The notes beneath the pieces were generated by a model that worked only from the letters and a program-made list of their open reading frames with translations, made no database searches and had not been told where the DNA came from. Position numbers and translations under genes: made by a program. From Streptomyces antibioticus (GTDB lineage Bacteria > Actinomycetota > Actinomycetes > Streptomycetales > Streptomycetaceae), in assembly GCF_002019855.1 (NCBI RefSeq), contig NZ_CM007717.1, positions 5,505,798 through 5,569,797 of the forward strand: DNA of 64,000 nucleotides, given 5' to 3'. Below, in pieces: positions 18,335 to 27,593 of the stretch (positions within the stretch are counted from its first letter, which is position 1; every line of letters starts with the position of its first letter).

Positions 18335-18419
18335 CCGGCTCCGGCTCCGTCAGGTCAGCGCCTTCCGGTGTCTCTCAGCGCTCAGCGCTGCGGTACCTGT
18401 CGGCACGTTCGTGCGCGCC

Positions 18420-20600
18420 TCAGTGCCGTTCCAGCCGTACGCCCGGCATCACCTTGGCCAGCGGTGCCGGCAGCCACCAGGCCCGTCGGCCCAGGAGCTG
18501 CATCACCGCCGGCACGATCAGGCAGCGGATCACCAGCGCGTCCACGAAGATCGCCACCGCCATGCCGAAGCCCATCTGCTGGAGCATCCGCTCCGGGCTC
18601 AGCATGAACGAGCCGAACACCACGACCATGATGGCGCCGGCCGCGATGATGACCGACCCGGTGTGCCCGAGGCCCTCCCGGACCGCCACCGCCGGGTCCT
18701 TGGCGCGGTGCCACTCCTCCTGGATCCGGGACACGAGGAAGATCTCGTAGTCCATGGACAGACCGAAGACGATGGCGAAGATGACCACCGGCAGATACGC
18801 CTCGATCGGCCCAGGCTCGACGCCGAACATCCCGTGCTGGAACACCAGCGAGATCGCGCCCAGCGCGGCCCCGATGCTCAGCAGGTTCAGCAGCGCCGCC
18901 TTCAGCGGGATCAGGACCGAGCGGAACACCACCATCAGCAGCAGCAGCGACAGCCCGACCACGATCGCCATGAAGACCGGCATCCGGGCGGCGACCTTGT
19001 CGGAGTAGTCCTCGCTGGCGGCCGTGGCGCCGCCCACCAGATAGCGGGCGCCGGTCTCCTCGGCCACCCTCGGCAGCACGTCGTCGCGGAGCGTGCCGAC
19101 CAGCTCGGAGGTGCCCTCGTCCTGCGGCGAGGTGGTGGGGAACGCCATCACCGTGGCCACGTTCGGATCGTCGGTGGGGATCGGGCCGGTCGCGGCCGCC
19201 ACCCCGTCGGTGTCGTTCAGCGCCGCCGCGACCGCGGTGGCCGGTGCCTCGGCCCCGTCCTTGCCCTCCACGACCACGTACAGCGGGCCGTTGAAGCCTG
19301 GACCGAACCCCTTCGACAGCAGGTCGTACGCCTCACGGCTGGTCGAGCCCGCCTTGTCGTTGCCCGCGTCGGTGAACCCGAGCCGCAGGCTGAGCGCCGG
19401 GAAGGCCAGCGCGCCGAGCGCCACGACGGCCACCAGCAGCACCGCCAGCGGCCGGCGCTGCACCCCGGAGGCGAACCGGCGCCAGGCCGCGCCCTCCTCG
19501 GGACGGCTCGACGCGGCCCGCTTGGCGGCCCGGGCCCGGAACTGGCGGGCGAACCGGTCGCCGAAGACGCCCAGCAGCGCGGGCAGCAGGGTGAGCGAGG
19601 CGAGCAGCGTGACCAGGACGGTCAGCGCCACCGACAGGGCCATGCCCTGGAGCGAGCCGAGCCCGAGGGCGACCAGGCCGAGCAGGGCGAGGATGACCGT
19701 CGAACCGGCGAAGAACGCGGTCCGTCCGGCCGAGTCCAGCGCCTTGACGTTCGCCTCCTCCGGCGTGGCCCCGCGCACCAGCTCACTGCGGAACCGGGCG
19801 AAGATCAGCAGCGCGTAGTCGATCCCGACCCCCAGCCCGACCAGCATCATCACGTACGGCGTGTAGTCCGCGATGGTGACGAAGTGCGAGGCGACCACGA
19901 TCACCGCGAGCGTCGAGCCGACCGCGAACAGCGCGGTGACGATGGGCAGTCCGGCGGCGATCAGGGTGCCGAACATGAACACCAGGATGACCAGCGCGAA
20001 GACCAGGCCGAGCATCTCGCCCCAGCCGCCCTCGCCGGTGGCCAGCTTGCGGGCCGCGCCGCCGCCCAACTCGGCCGTCAGACCCTGGCCCTCCACCTCC
20101 TTCACCGTGTCCAGGATCCGCTCGGTGTCCTCGCGGGGCATGTTCGGCGCGGTCACGTCGAGCACGGCGGTGGCGTAACCGATCGTGCCGTCCCGGGAGA
20201 TCGCGGACTCGTCCTCGTACAGGCTGCGCACCTGGGTGACCTTGGGCAGCTTCGCGACCTCGGCCAGCATGGCGTCGACCCGCCCGCGGACGTCGGCGCC
20301 GCGCAGTCCGTCCTCGTCGTGCAGGACGATCTGGAGGCTGTCGCCCGTGGTGGTTTTGCTGCTGTGGTTGAGCAGGTCGGCGGCGGCCTGGGACTCGGTG
20401 CCGGGCAGCGAGTAGTTCTCGCGGTAGTCGTCGCCGCCCGACGCGGCCGCCCAGACGCCGACCAGCACGATGATCCACAGCGTCAGGGCCAGCCGGCGGC
20501 GCCGGTGCGAGAAGCGCGCCACCCGGGCGAACACCCCGGCGACGACGGGCGGTTGGGCACCGGACTCCGGGGCGCGGGAATCCTTCTCTGTCAGGGACAT
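18420..20600 (-). CDS. MMPL-family transporter
   Basis: The 726-residue protein has the duplicated RND/MMPL arrangement: one N-terminal helix (LALTLWIIVLVGVWAAASG), a large extracytoplasmic domain, five helices, a cytoplasmic stretch, and a repeat of the same pattern. The segments VGLGVGIDYALLIFARFRSEL and IVFGLSMDYEIFLVSRIQEEW carry the Asp-Tyr pairs of the proton relay. MMPL proteins export lipids or hydrophobic compounds using the proton gradient. The start is the ATG at 20598-20600 (MSLTEKDSRAPES); a longer frame upstream consists partly of the 12-bp repeat and is unlikely to be translated. Confidence 0.9.
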   Translation of the reverse strand: MSLTEKDSRAPESGAQPPVVAGVFARVARFSHRRRRLALTLWIIVLVGVWAAASGGDDYRENYSLPGTESQAAADLLNHSSKTTTGDSLQIVLHDEDGLRGADVRGRVDAMLAEVAKLPKVTQVRSLYEDESAISRDGTIGYATAVLDVTAPNMPREDTERILDTVKEVEGQGLTAELGGGAARKLATGEGGWGEMLGLVFALVILVFMFGTLIAAGLPIVTALFAVGSTLAVIVVASHFVTIADYTPYVMMLVGLGVGIDYALLIFARFRSELVRGATPEEANVKALDSAGRTAFFAGSTVILALLGLVALGLGSLQGMALSVALTVLVTLLASLTLLPALLGVFGDRFARQFRARAAKRAASSRPEEGAAWRRFASGVQRRPLAVLLVAVVALGALAFPALSLRLGFTDAGNDKAGSTSREAYDLLSKGFGPGFNGPLYVVVEGKDGAEAPATAVAAALNDTDGVAAATGPIPTDDPNVATVMAFPTTSPQDEGTSELVGTLRDDVLPRVAEETGARYLVGGATAASEDYSDKVAARMPVFMAIVVGLSLLLLMVVFRSVLIPLKAALLNLLSIGAALGAISLVFQHGMFGVEPGPIEAYLPVVIFAIVFGLSMDYEIFLVSRIQEEWHRAKDPAVAVREGLGHTGSVIIAAGAIMVVVFGSFMLSPERMLQQMGFGMAVAIFVDALVIRCLIVPAVMQLLGRRAWWLPAPLAKVMPGVRLERH

Positions 20601-20654
20601 AGGGCTCACTTCCGTACGATCCGGTGCGCCTGGGCGCGCGGGGGACACAGGGGT

Positions 20655-20694
20655 GGACAAGGAGATGGACGAGGAGATGGACAAGGGGATGGAT
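20655..20694. repeat. Three 12-bp tandem repeats
   Basis: Units GGACAAGGAGAT, GGACGAGGAGAT and GGACAAGGGGAT follow each other at 20655-20690, with a partial fourth unit (GGAT). They lie in the 111-base gap between cydB and the MMPL gene. No promoter or protein role is evident. Confidence 0.7.
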
Positions 20695-20711
20695 CGGTGC
20701 GGGTGTTGCGG

Positions 20712-21482
20712 TCAGAGGGCCGAGGGGCGGAAGCCGCCCCGGCGCACCAGCCGCCACAGCCACAGATGGGCCGCGAGCAGCAGCGGCAGTGCCGCCAGGG
20801 ACAGCGGGACGATCAGCCGGAGCGCGGTGTCGCCGGCCGCGTGCTCGGTCAGTGGCAGCCGGGCCCCGGCCAGCACCGCGAGCGTGGCGCTCACCAGGGA
20901 GGTCAGCAGCAGCGAGTGCCGGCCGCCGCGCCCGCCCCGCCCGGTCAGCCGCTGGGCGCGCGCGAGCGGCGTCCCGGTCAGCCGCAGGGTCGCGAAGCCC
21001 AGCCCGTGGGCGAGGAAGAGCAGCAGCACGAACAGCGTGGTCAGCGCGCCGAGTCCGAGGGCGGTCGGCTCGGTCGCGGAGTCGTTCAGCAGCGAGGCGA
21101 TCAGCCAGCCCCAGCCGCCCGCGGCGAGCCAACTGCCGCCGCAGACCAGCCAGTCGGCGGCCGGACCCATGCCGGCCGCCCGCCACCACAGGCCGGCGTC
21201 GCGGATCATCCAGCCCGCGATCAGCGGCACGAACACCACCAGCAGCCCGCTGAACACCTCACCCTCCAGCGTGGGGAAGGCGCCGATGAACAGCCCGGCC
21301 GCGGCCACCAGCCACACCTCGTGGACCAGGAACAGGGGCCAGATCGCGGACACCGTGCGGTGCCGTTCCTCCTCGGTGCGGCCCAGACAGGGCAGCAGCA
21401 TGCCCAGCCCGAGATCGGCGCCGCCCAGGACGACGTATCCGACGAAGAAGAAGCCGAGCAGAGCCACGGCAAGGGTTTCCAT
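20712..21482 (-). CDS. cydB: Cytochrome bd-type oxidase subunit II, short form
   Basis: The 256-residue protein begins METLAVALLGFFFVGYVVLGGADLGLGMLLPCLGRTEEERHRT, the characteristic CydB N-terminus with GGADLGLG, and has about seven to eight transmembrane helices (WPLFLVHEVWLVAAAGLFIGAFP, GLLVVFVPLIAGWMIRDAG, and others). Usual CydB proteins are 330-380 residues, so this one lacks about one or two helices. It forms the second subunit of a quinol oxidase with the CydA encoded 44 bases upstream. No cydDC assembly transporter is adjacent. Confidence 0.85.
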   Translation of the reverse strand: METLAVALLGFFFVGYVVLGGADLGLGMLLPCLGRTEEERHRTVSAIWPLFLVHEVWLVAAAGLFIGAFPTLEGEVFSGLLVVFVPLIAGWMIRDAGLWWRAAGMGPAADWLVCGGSWLAAGGWGWLIASLLNDSATEPTALGLGALTTLFVLLLFLAHGLGFATLRLTGTPLARAQRLTGRGGRGGRHSLLLTSLVSATLAVLAGARLPLTEHAAGDTALRLIVPLSLAALPLLLAAHLWLWRLVRRGGFRPSAL

Positions 21483-21526
21483 GGACGACGTTCCCTCTCA
21501 GTACGCGACGGTCAGTGCGCGACGGC

Positions 21527-22801
21527 TCAGTACGCGACGGCCGCGGTGGGTTCGGTGGGTTCGGCGTGCTCCGGCTCCGGCACCTGCGGGCCCTGCCGTA
21601 CGGCCCGCAGCAGCACCCACCAGTTGCCGACGATCAGCACCGCGAACAGCGGTACGAAGACGGCCAGGGACAGCCACATCCGGCCCGCCGTCACGTGCGA
21701 CACGGCGTCCTCCGTGCGCAGCAGCCCGTAGACCACCCAGGGCTGCCGCCCGGCCTCCCGGAACACCCAGCCGGCGGTCATCGCCACGAACGGCAGCGGC
21801 ACCAGCGTCATCAGCACCAGGTGCCAGCGGCGGGACCCCACGGCCCAGCGCCGCACCGACACCAGGACCAGCGAGACCAGCACGGCCAGGGTGAGGACCC
21901 CGAACACGATCAGCATCAGCAGCCCCGCGCCCCTGGTCAGCGCCTCCGGCGGCACATAGTTCCCCGGGCCGAACTCCCGCACCATCTCGGCCTGGAGCCG
22001 GGCCACTTCGGCCTTGTCCTCGTCGAAGACGGCGGCCTTGAGCGGATGCCACTCCTCGATCTCGCCGAACTGCATCCCGCCGAACGCCACCGTCAGCAGC
22101 AGCGCGGGCAGCGCCGTGAACACGCCGACCCGCAGCGAGCGGCGTAGCAGCCCGTCCTCGTCCGCGGTCCTCCTGCGCAGGTGGTAGGCGCTGACGCCGG
22201 CCATGAACACCGCGGCGGTCAGCAGCGCGCCGCCCAGGATGTGCCCGAGGGCCAGCAGGGCGTTGGGGTTGGTGAGCAGCGCCGAGGTGTCCGACAGCAC
22301 GAGCCGGCCGTCCGGCCCCTGCGCGTGCCCCACCGGGCGGTTGAGGAAGCCGTTGGTGACGAGCACCCAGTACGCCGACAGATACGCGGTCAGGGTCACC
22401 ACCCACAGCACGCCCAGGTGGACCCACTTGTCGAACCGGCCCCAGCCCAGCATCCACAGCGCCAGGAAGGTCGACTCGACGAAGAAGGCCAGGACGGTCT
22501 CCAGGGCCAGCGAGGACCCGAAGACGTCCCCGGCGTACCTGCCGAGTCCGCTCCAGGCCAGGCCGAACTGGAACTCCATCACGAGGCCCGTGACGATGCC
22601 CACGGCGTAGTTGATGACGTACAGCCGTCCCCAGAAGCGCACCATGCGCAGATGGACGGGCTGTCCGCCGCGCAGCGTGGCACGGGTCTGGAGCACGGCG
22701 AGCACGGTCGCGAGGCCGAGGGTCAGGGATACGAAGAGGAAGTGGCCGCCCGCGGTGAGGGCGAACTGCCAGCGGGCCAGTTCGACGGTCTGTGATTCCA
22801 C
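21527..22801 (-). CDS. cydA: Cytochrome bd-type quinol oxidase subunit I
   Basis: CydA holds the haems and the quinol site of the bd oxidase, reducing oxygen to water at low oxygen tension. The 424-residue protein shows the N-terminal ARWQFALTAGGHFLFV with haem ligand His20, several long helices, and the quinol-site motif GWVFREAGRQPWVVYG. It has a short Q-loop, as in actinobacterial forms. The usual QPMK segment appears as HPLK. It is first in a minus-strand run that continues with cydB. The main cyd locus of streptomycetes normally also has cydCD, so this may be a second copy. Confidence 0.93.
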   Translation of the reverse strand: MESQTVELARWQFALTAGGHFLFVSLTLGLATVLAVLQTRATLRGGQPVHLRMVRFWGRLYVINYAVGIVTGLVMEFQFGLAWSGLGRYAGDVFGSSLALETVLAFFVESTFLALWMLGWGRFDKWVHLGVLWVVTLTAYLSAYWVLVTNGFLNRPVGHAQGPDGRLVLSDTSALLTNPNALLALGHILGGALLTAAVFMAGVSAYHLRRRTADEDGLLRRSLRVGVFTALPALLLTVAFGGMQFGEIEEWHPLKAAVFDEDKAEVARLQAEMVREFGPGNYVPPEALTRGAGLLMLIVFGVLTLAVLVSLVLVSVRRWAVGSRRWHLVLMTLVPLPFVAMTAGWVFREAGRQPWVVYGLLRTEDAVSHVTAGRMWLSLAVFVPLFAVLIVGNWWVLLRAVRQGPQVPEPEHAEPTEPTAAVAY

Positions 22802-22942
22802 GCCCCTACCGTCGGCCCCGGAGGGTGCCCCGCGCGTCGGCCCGGGGAGGACACCTGGGGTACTCCCGCAGTGGCGGTACGGCGGCCGGTTACACCCGGG
22901 GTGGCGGGTCGGCCCCAGGGCCCCGCACCCGCACCCGCACCC

Positions 22943-23875
22943 TCACCCCCCGACCGTGAACTCCCAGCACTCCCCGATCCCCGCCCGGCGCAGCCCCGCC
23001 CGGGCGGGACCCGTGTCGGCGGTCCGTGGCAGGAGGAGTCCCGCCAGATCGCCGCTGTGCGCCACCTGGAGGCCGAGGGCGTTGCACTCGCGGGCCACGG
23101 CGAGCAGCGCGTCGAGGCCGGGGACGGGCAGGCGGTGCTGGTTGATGAGGGTGCTCTGTGTGGCGACCGCCCCCAGCAGCGCCGCGTCCCCGGTGCGCAG
23201 TGCCTCGCGCAGGAGGGCCCGCAGTTCCTCGAAGCGGGCGCGCTCGGCGCGGTCGTAGCGGGGCGGCGGCAGGGCGAGGGTGTCCACGCCGGTGCTGCCG
23301 GGCCGGGTGCCGAAGCCCAGCACCCGCAGCGGCGGCAGCGGACGGCCGAAGTCCTCCACCACGGTGCCCTCGCGCTGGGCGAACAGCACCGTCGTCCCCT
23401 CGAACATCAACGCGTCCGAGGCGGTCTCGGCCCGCACCGCGAGCCGCGCCGCCTCCACCGCCGTCGGCGGCGCGCCGAGGGCGTCCCCGACGGCCCGTAC
23501 GGCGGCCAGCACATCGCTGGTGGAGGACCCGAAGCCCCGGCCGAGCGGCACGTCCCCCGTCACCTCCAGGCGACCGCCCAACCCCGTGCCGTCCAGCGCC
23601 AGTTCGGCCGCCCGCCGGGCCTTGCGCCGCCAGGCCGGACGGACCGTCACCCCGCCTCCGCCGCCGTGCGGGGCCGGGGTGAAGACGGCCCGCGTCGTGA
23701 ACAGCGGACAGGGCAGCGTGACCAGCGCCCGCACCGGCACACCCCCGGGCCCCTCGAACACGCCCTGCAACAGCTCGCCGTGGTGCACCGGGGCCGTACC
23801 GCGGCCGCGCACGACCGGGGGCCGTTCGCCGGTGCGCCCGTCCACTGCCGGGACCGTCGCCCGCCCGACCGCCAT
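22943..23875 (-). CDS. GHMP-family kinase, PduX-like
   Basis: This 310-residue protein has the GHMP kinase ATP-binding motif as PLGRGFGSSTSDVLAAVRAV and the N-terminal strand GTAPVHHGELLQGVFEG. The spacing and SSTSD sequence resemble the PduX group (L-threonine kinase, used to build the cobalamin nucleotide loop linker) more than homoserine or mevalonate kinases. No other cobalamin genes are adjacent, so the substrate is inferred from family only. Two Gly/Pro-rich insertions (PHGGGGG, PGGVPVRA) are present. The gene is divergent from the DUF4190 gene. Confidence 0.75.
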   Translation of the reverse strand: MAVGRATVPAVDGRTGERPPVVRGRGTAPVHHGELLQGVFEGPGGVPVRALVTLPCPLFTTRAVFTPAPHGGGGGVTVRPAWRRKARRAAELALDGTGLGGRLEVTGDVPLGRGFGSSTSDVLAAVRAVGDALGAPPTAVEAARLAVRAETASDALMFEGTTVLFAQREGTVVEDFGRPLPPLRVLGFGTRPGSTGVDTLALPPPRYDRAERARFEELRALLREALRTGDAALLGAVATQSTLINQHRLPVPGLDALLAVARECNALGLQVAHSGDLAGLLLPRTADTGPARAGLRRAGIGECWEFTVGG

Positions 23876-23900
23876 ACAGCCCCCGTCCCCCTGTGCTCAC

Positions 23901-23960
23901 CACGCGCCTGACCCGCTTACGACGCGCCTGACCTGCTTACGACGCGCCTGACCCGCTTAC
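23901..23960. repeat. Three 20-bp direct repeats in a divergent promoter region
   Basis: The unit GACGCGCCTGACCCGCTTAC occurs at 23901, 23921 and 23941, differing at only one or two positions, and a partial copy begins at 23961. The 20-bp period keeps each copy on nearly the same face of the helix. The array lies between divergent start codons at 23875 and 24099, as expected for a cooperative activator or repressor site. Confidence 0.75.
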
Positions 23961-24098
23961 GATGCGCCGGTCGACGCCACTGCCCCGGTCGGTCTCGTAC
24001 ACCGGTTCGGATGGTGTCGGTGCCCCCTGCGACACTGGCCCGGCCGCGTCACCGTCGGCACCGCCCGCCGACCCGTCCGAACCAGGAGCACGGTATAC

Positions 24099-25334
24099 GT
24101 GTCCATACCCCCGCCCCCCGGGCCCCAGCAGCCCCAGGACCCGTACGCGGCGCCCACGCCCCCGCAGGGCGCGTACCCGCAGGCCCCGTACGGGCCGCAG
24201 CCGTACGGTCCGCAGGGCCCGGGCCCCTACCCGCCGCCCCCGTACGGCGGTCCGCCCTACGCGACCTGGGGTCAGGGATACAGCCCCTTCACCCGGCCCT
24301 CGCCGGTCAACGGGGTGGCGATCGCGGCGCTGGTGCTGGGCGTCCTGTGCTTCCTGCCGGCCGTGGGACTGATCCTCGGGATCGTCGCGCTGGTGCAGAT
24401 CAGGCGGCGCGGCGAACGCGGCAAGGGCATGGCGGTCACGGGCGCGGTCCTGTCCTCCGTGGGCCTCGCGCTGTGGGTGCTGCTGCTGGCCACGAACGCG
24501 GGGACCGACTTCTGGGAGGGTGTCAAGGAGGGTGCGGCCGAGTCCAGCTTCTCGCTGGACCGGGGCGACTGCTTCGACGTCCCGGGACCGGGCTTCGACG
24601 AGGACGTCTACGACGTAGACGAGGTGCCCTGCGCCGGTGAGCACGAGGGCGAGGTCTTCGCCGTCGTCCCGGTGACCGGCCGCGACTTCCCCGGCGACGA
24701 CCGCGTCACGGCCCTCGCCGAGGACAAGTGCTGGACGCTCCGCAGCGCCTACGCGATGGACACCTGGGCGCTGGGCGAGGACGTCGACGTGTACTACCTG
24801 GTGCCCACCGCCGACAGCTGGGACTGGGGCGACCACGAGGTCACCTGCGTGTTCGCCAGTGTCGACGAGTCGGGCACCCTGACCGGCTCGCTGCGCTCCG
24901 ACGCGTCCACCCTGAACGCCGATCAGGTCGCCTTCCTGAACGCGATGAACGCCGTCGACGCCGTCCTCGACCAGGAGCCGCAGGACTACCCGGAGGACGA
25001 CCTCGCGGTCAACAAGGACTGGGCCGCCGACGTCCGGGACGCGTTCGGCGAGCAGGCCGCCGCACTGCGCGCCCACTCCTGGCCCGGCACCAGCGCCACG
25101 TCCGTCGAGGCACTGGCCGCCGAGATGGAGGACATCGGCGAGGACTGGGGGAAGGCGGCGACCGCCCGTGACGTCGACAGGTTCTACACGTACTACGACC
25201 GCGGCTACGAGTCCGTCGACGGCAAGACCACCGTCACCGCCCGCAAGGCTCTGGGCCTGGCCACCACCCCGCCGGTCTACGACGAGGAGAGCGGCGGCGA
25301 CGGGGGCGGGGGCTCCGGCCGCCTCGATGTGTGA
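24099..25334 (+). CDS. DUF4190/septum-formation-domain membrane protein
   Basis: The 411-residue protein has a Pro/Tyr/Gln-rich cytoplasmic N-terminus (about residues 1-68), two transmembrane helices of the DUF4190 type (VAIAALVLGVLCFLPAVGLI and MAVTGAVLSSVGLALWVLLL) and an extracytoplasmic acidic domain with four cysteines (GDCFDV, EVPCAGEH, EDKCWTL, EVTCVFAS) that fit the septum-formation family. It ends with a Gly-rich tail. Pro-rich tails of this kind are common on streptomycete membrane proteins that work in division or wall growth; the precise role is unknown. The start is GTG. Confidence 0.8.
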   Translation: MSIPPPPGPQQPQDPYAAPTPPQGAYPQAPYGPQPYGPQGPGPYPPPPYGGPPYATWGQGYSPFTRPSPVNGVAIAALVLGVLCFLPAVGLILGIVALVQIRRRGERGKGMAVTGAVLSSVGLALWVLLLATNAGTDFWEGVKEGAAESSFSLDRGDCFDVPGPGFDEDVYDVDEVPCAGEHEGEVFAVVPVTGRDFPGDDRVTALAEDKCWTLRSAYAMDTWALGEDVDVYYLVPTADSWDWGDHEVTCVFASVDESGTLTGSLRSDASTLNADQVAFLNAMNAVDAVLDQEPQDYPEDDLAVNKDWAADVRDAFGEQAAALRAHSWPGTSATSVEALAAEMEDIGEDWGKAATARDVDRFYTYYDRGYESVDGKTTVTARKALGLATTPPVYDEESGGDGGGGSGRLDV

Positions 25335-25495
25335 TCCGGAGGAATGATCGCCTCCGGGAGCGGGGAGAAAGTGCCTGCGCAAAGCCTCCCGGGGCCGGTT
25401 GTCATCACATCGAGTGATTCTCTGGCCTTTGCTTGCACGGTTGAACCCACGGTTGCCAGGCTGTAGCTGTCTGTACAACCTGATGGGAGTGGCTT

Positions 25496-26248
25496 GTGAC
25501 ATTCGGTGAGCAGCCGGCCTACCTGCGTGTCGCGGGTGATCTCCGCAAGAAGATCGTCGACGGCTCGCTGCCCCCGCACACCCGTCTCCCCTCCCAGGCC
25601 AGAATCCGCGAGGAGTACGGCGTCTCGGACACCGTGGCGCTGGAGGCGCGCAAGGTGCTGATGGCGGAGGGGCTGGTGGAGGGCCGCTCCGGATCCGGCA
25701 CCTATGTGCGCGAGCGGCCGGTGCCGCGCCGGATCTCCCGCTCCGGGTACCGGCCGGCCAGCGGCGCCACCCCGTTCCGTCAGGAGCAGGCCGAGGCGCA
25801 GGCGCGCGGGACCTGGGAGTCCAAGAGCGAGCAGACCGAGGCGAGCGTGGCCGTCGCCGAGCGGCTCGGCATCCAGCCGGGCGACCGCGTGATGTGCACC
25901 AAGTACGTCTTCCGGGAGGCAGGGGAGGCGATGATGCTCTCCACCTCCTGGGAGCCCCTCGCCGTCACCGGCCGCACCCCCGTGATGCTGCCCGAGGAGG
26001 GACCGGTCGGCGGCATGGGCGTGGTCGAGCGCATGCGCGCCATCGACGTCATCGTGGACAACGTCACCGAGGAGGTCGGCGCCCGCCCCGGCCTCGCCGA
26101 GGAGCTGCTCGCCCTCGGCGGTGTCCCCGGGCATGTGGTGCTGGTCGTCCAGCGCACCTACTTCGCCTCGGGCCGCCCGGTCGAGACGGCCGACGTGGTC
26201 GTCCCGGCCGACCGCTACCGGGTCGCGTACCACCTCCCGGTGCGGTGA
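25496..26248 (+). CDS. GntR/HutC-family regulator with UTRA domain
   Basis: The 250-residue protein has an N-terminal winged helix (YLRVAGDLRKKIVDGSLPPHTRLPSQARIREEYGVSDTVALEARKVL, about 10-60) and a C-terminal UTRA ligand domain from about 95 to 245. The start is GTG. A weak inverted repeat (ATCAC-5-GTGAT, 25404-25418) and a GTACAA element (25473-25478) lie upstream and could be auto-regulatory. Regulators of this group are found both in core genomes and on conjugative elements of streptomycetes. No ligand can be inferred. Confidence 0.85.
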   Translation: MTFGEQPAYLRVAGDLRKKIVDGSLPPHTRLPSQARIREEYGVSDTVALEARKVLMAEGLVEGRSGSGTYVRERPVPRRISRSGYRPASGATPFRQEQAEAQARGTWESKSEQTEASVAVAERLGIQPGDRVMCTKYVFREAGEAMMLSTSWEPLAVTGRTPVMLPEEGPVGGMGVVERMRAIDVIVDNVTEEVGARPGLAEELLALGGVPGHVVLVVQRTYFASGRPVETADVVVPADRYRVAYHLPVR

Positions 26249-26598
26249 CCCGGCCCCGCGGTGGCGCCCGCCGGTGAGCGGCGCACACCCTCGGCGCGCC
26301 CCGGCCGGGGCCCGGTACGTCCCGGGACCCGGCGTGCGCCGTCGGAATCCGGTCGTTTCCGGCCGTTCCCGCAGGTCGTCCCGTTCGGGCCCGATACGCC
26401 GCCGACCGGATGCGTCGCGGTGCCCGCACGGCGCGTTCTCTCCCGTGCGCCCCCTGCGTCCTGGCTGGTTGCGTACCTCTTTGTGCAAAGGCGTGTTCGC
26501 TGCGTAAAGGTAAGGCGTACGCTCGGGCATATGCGGATTGCGGTTTCCTCAGACGGCGGAGCGCGGAGCGGGCCGCGGACGGGAAGCGGAGGAGCGCG
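26249..26598. other. Promoter-containing gap before the SPOR gene
   Basis: No gene is visible in these 350 bases. The first 100 bases contain GC-rich inverted sequences that could terminate the GntR message. The last 130 are relatively AT-rich and hold a short inverted repeat CTTTG-TG-CAAAG (26479-26490) followed by AAAGGTAAGGCGTACGC, a plausible promoter and operator for the next gene. A good Shine-Dalgarno (GGAGGAG) ends the stretch. Confidence 0.4.
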
Positions 26599-26847
26599 AT
26601 GAACGAGGGCGGCACCCTTTCACTGCCCTGGCTCGTCATACGGCAGGACGACAACGGCAATCGCTACCGCGTGGGCCGGTACGCCACCCGGGCCGAGGCC
26701 CAGAAGATCGCCGACAGCCTCGACGCCCGCGGCCACAAGCAGCTCTACTGGGTCGAACGGATCAACCAGACCCAGGCCCACAGTCAGTCTCACGGTCAGA
26801 CCCACACCCAGGCGCCCGCGCAGAACGGCGACGGCACCCGCAACTGA
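26599..26847 (+). CDS. Small SPOR-like domain protein
   Basis: This 82-residue protein reads LPWLVIRQDDNGNRYRVGRYATRAEAQKIADSL and continues to HKQLYWVERI, the pattern of a single SPOR-like repeat (GRYATRAEA...). Canonical SPOR domains bind glycan strands at division sites, but this short cytoplasmic form without signal or membrane segment is a common streptomycete variant of unknown role. The C-terminus is a Gln/His/Thr-rich tail (QTQAHSQSHGQTHTQ). The ATG at 26599 follows GGAGGAG, which decides the start. Confidence 0.75.
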   Translation: MNEGGTLSLPWLVIRQDDNGNRYRVGRYATRAEAQKIADSLDARGHKQLYWVERINQTQAHSQSHGQTHTQAPAQNGDGTRN

Positions 26848-26877
26848 CGCCCCCGGCCGTCCCGTAGGCTCCGGCGC

Positions 26878-27289
<412 letters not shown>

Positions 27290-27291
<2 letters not shown>

Positions 27292-27425
27292 CTCCGAGAC
27301 TCGGGGACTCCGCGACTCGGCGACCCCGTGACTCCGCGACTCGGCGACCCCGTGACTCCGCGACTCGGCGACCCCGCGACTCGGGGACCCCGTGACCCCG
27401 CGACTCCGGGACTCCGTGTCTCCGC
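27290..27425. repeat. 17-copy 8-bp tandem repeat (GACYCSGN)
   Basis: Seventeen contiguous 8-bp units of the form GAC[T/C]C[C/G]G[N] run from 27290 to 27425; the last unit has GTC in place of GAC. Part of the array has a higher 24-bp order, with GACTCCGC, GACTCGGC and GACCCCGT repeated in that order. It starts inside the NUDIX stop codon and ends about 170 bases before the anti-sigma-type gene. Because 8 is not a multiple of 3, the array is unlikely to be coding. Confidence 0.9.
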
Positions 27426-27593
27426 CGCCCCATGGACCCGGTGCGCACGCCGGGGAGTGCAAGCGGCGTACGCGCGCTGTTCGCGCCACCGCGCGCCCCT
27501 CGGCACGGTAATGCCCCAGGGATATCGGGTATGTGCCCATTAACCCCACGAAACCGGACATGGGTGAACTCGCTGGCCCGGGAAGTGATCGGC

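Noticed and set aside
18273..21731. Long open frame (1152 codons) opposite the MMPL and cyd genes
   Set aside because: It is the antisense shadow of real genes; composition is Gln/Arg/Asp-rich with no domain.
27524..27532. GGGTAT element upstream of the anti-sigma gene, like a sigma-B-type -10
   Set aside because: No matching GNNT -35 at the correct 14-16 base distance, and the element overlaps a possible start codon.
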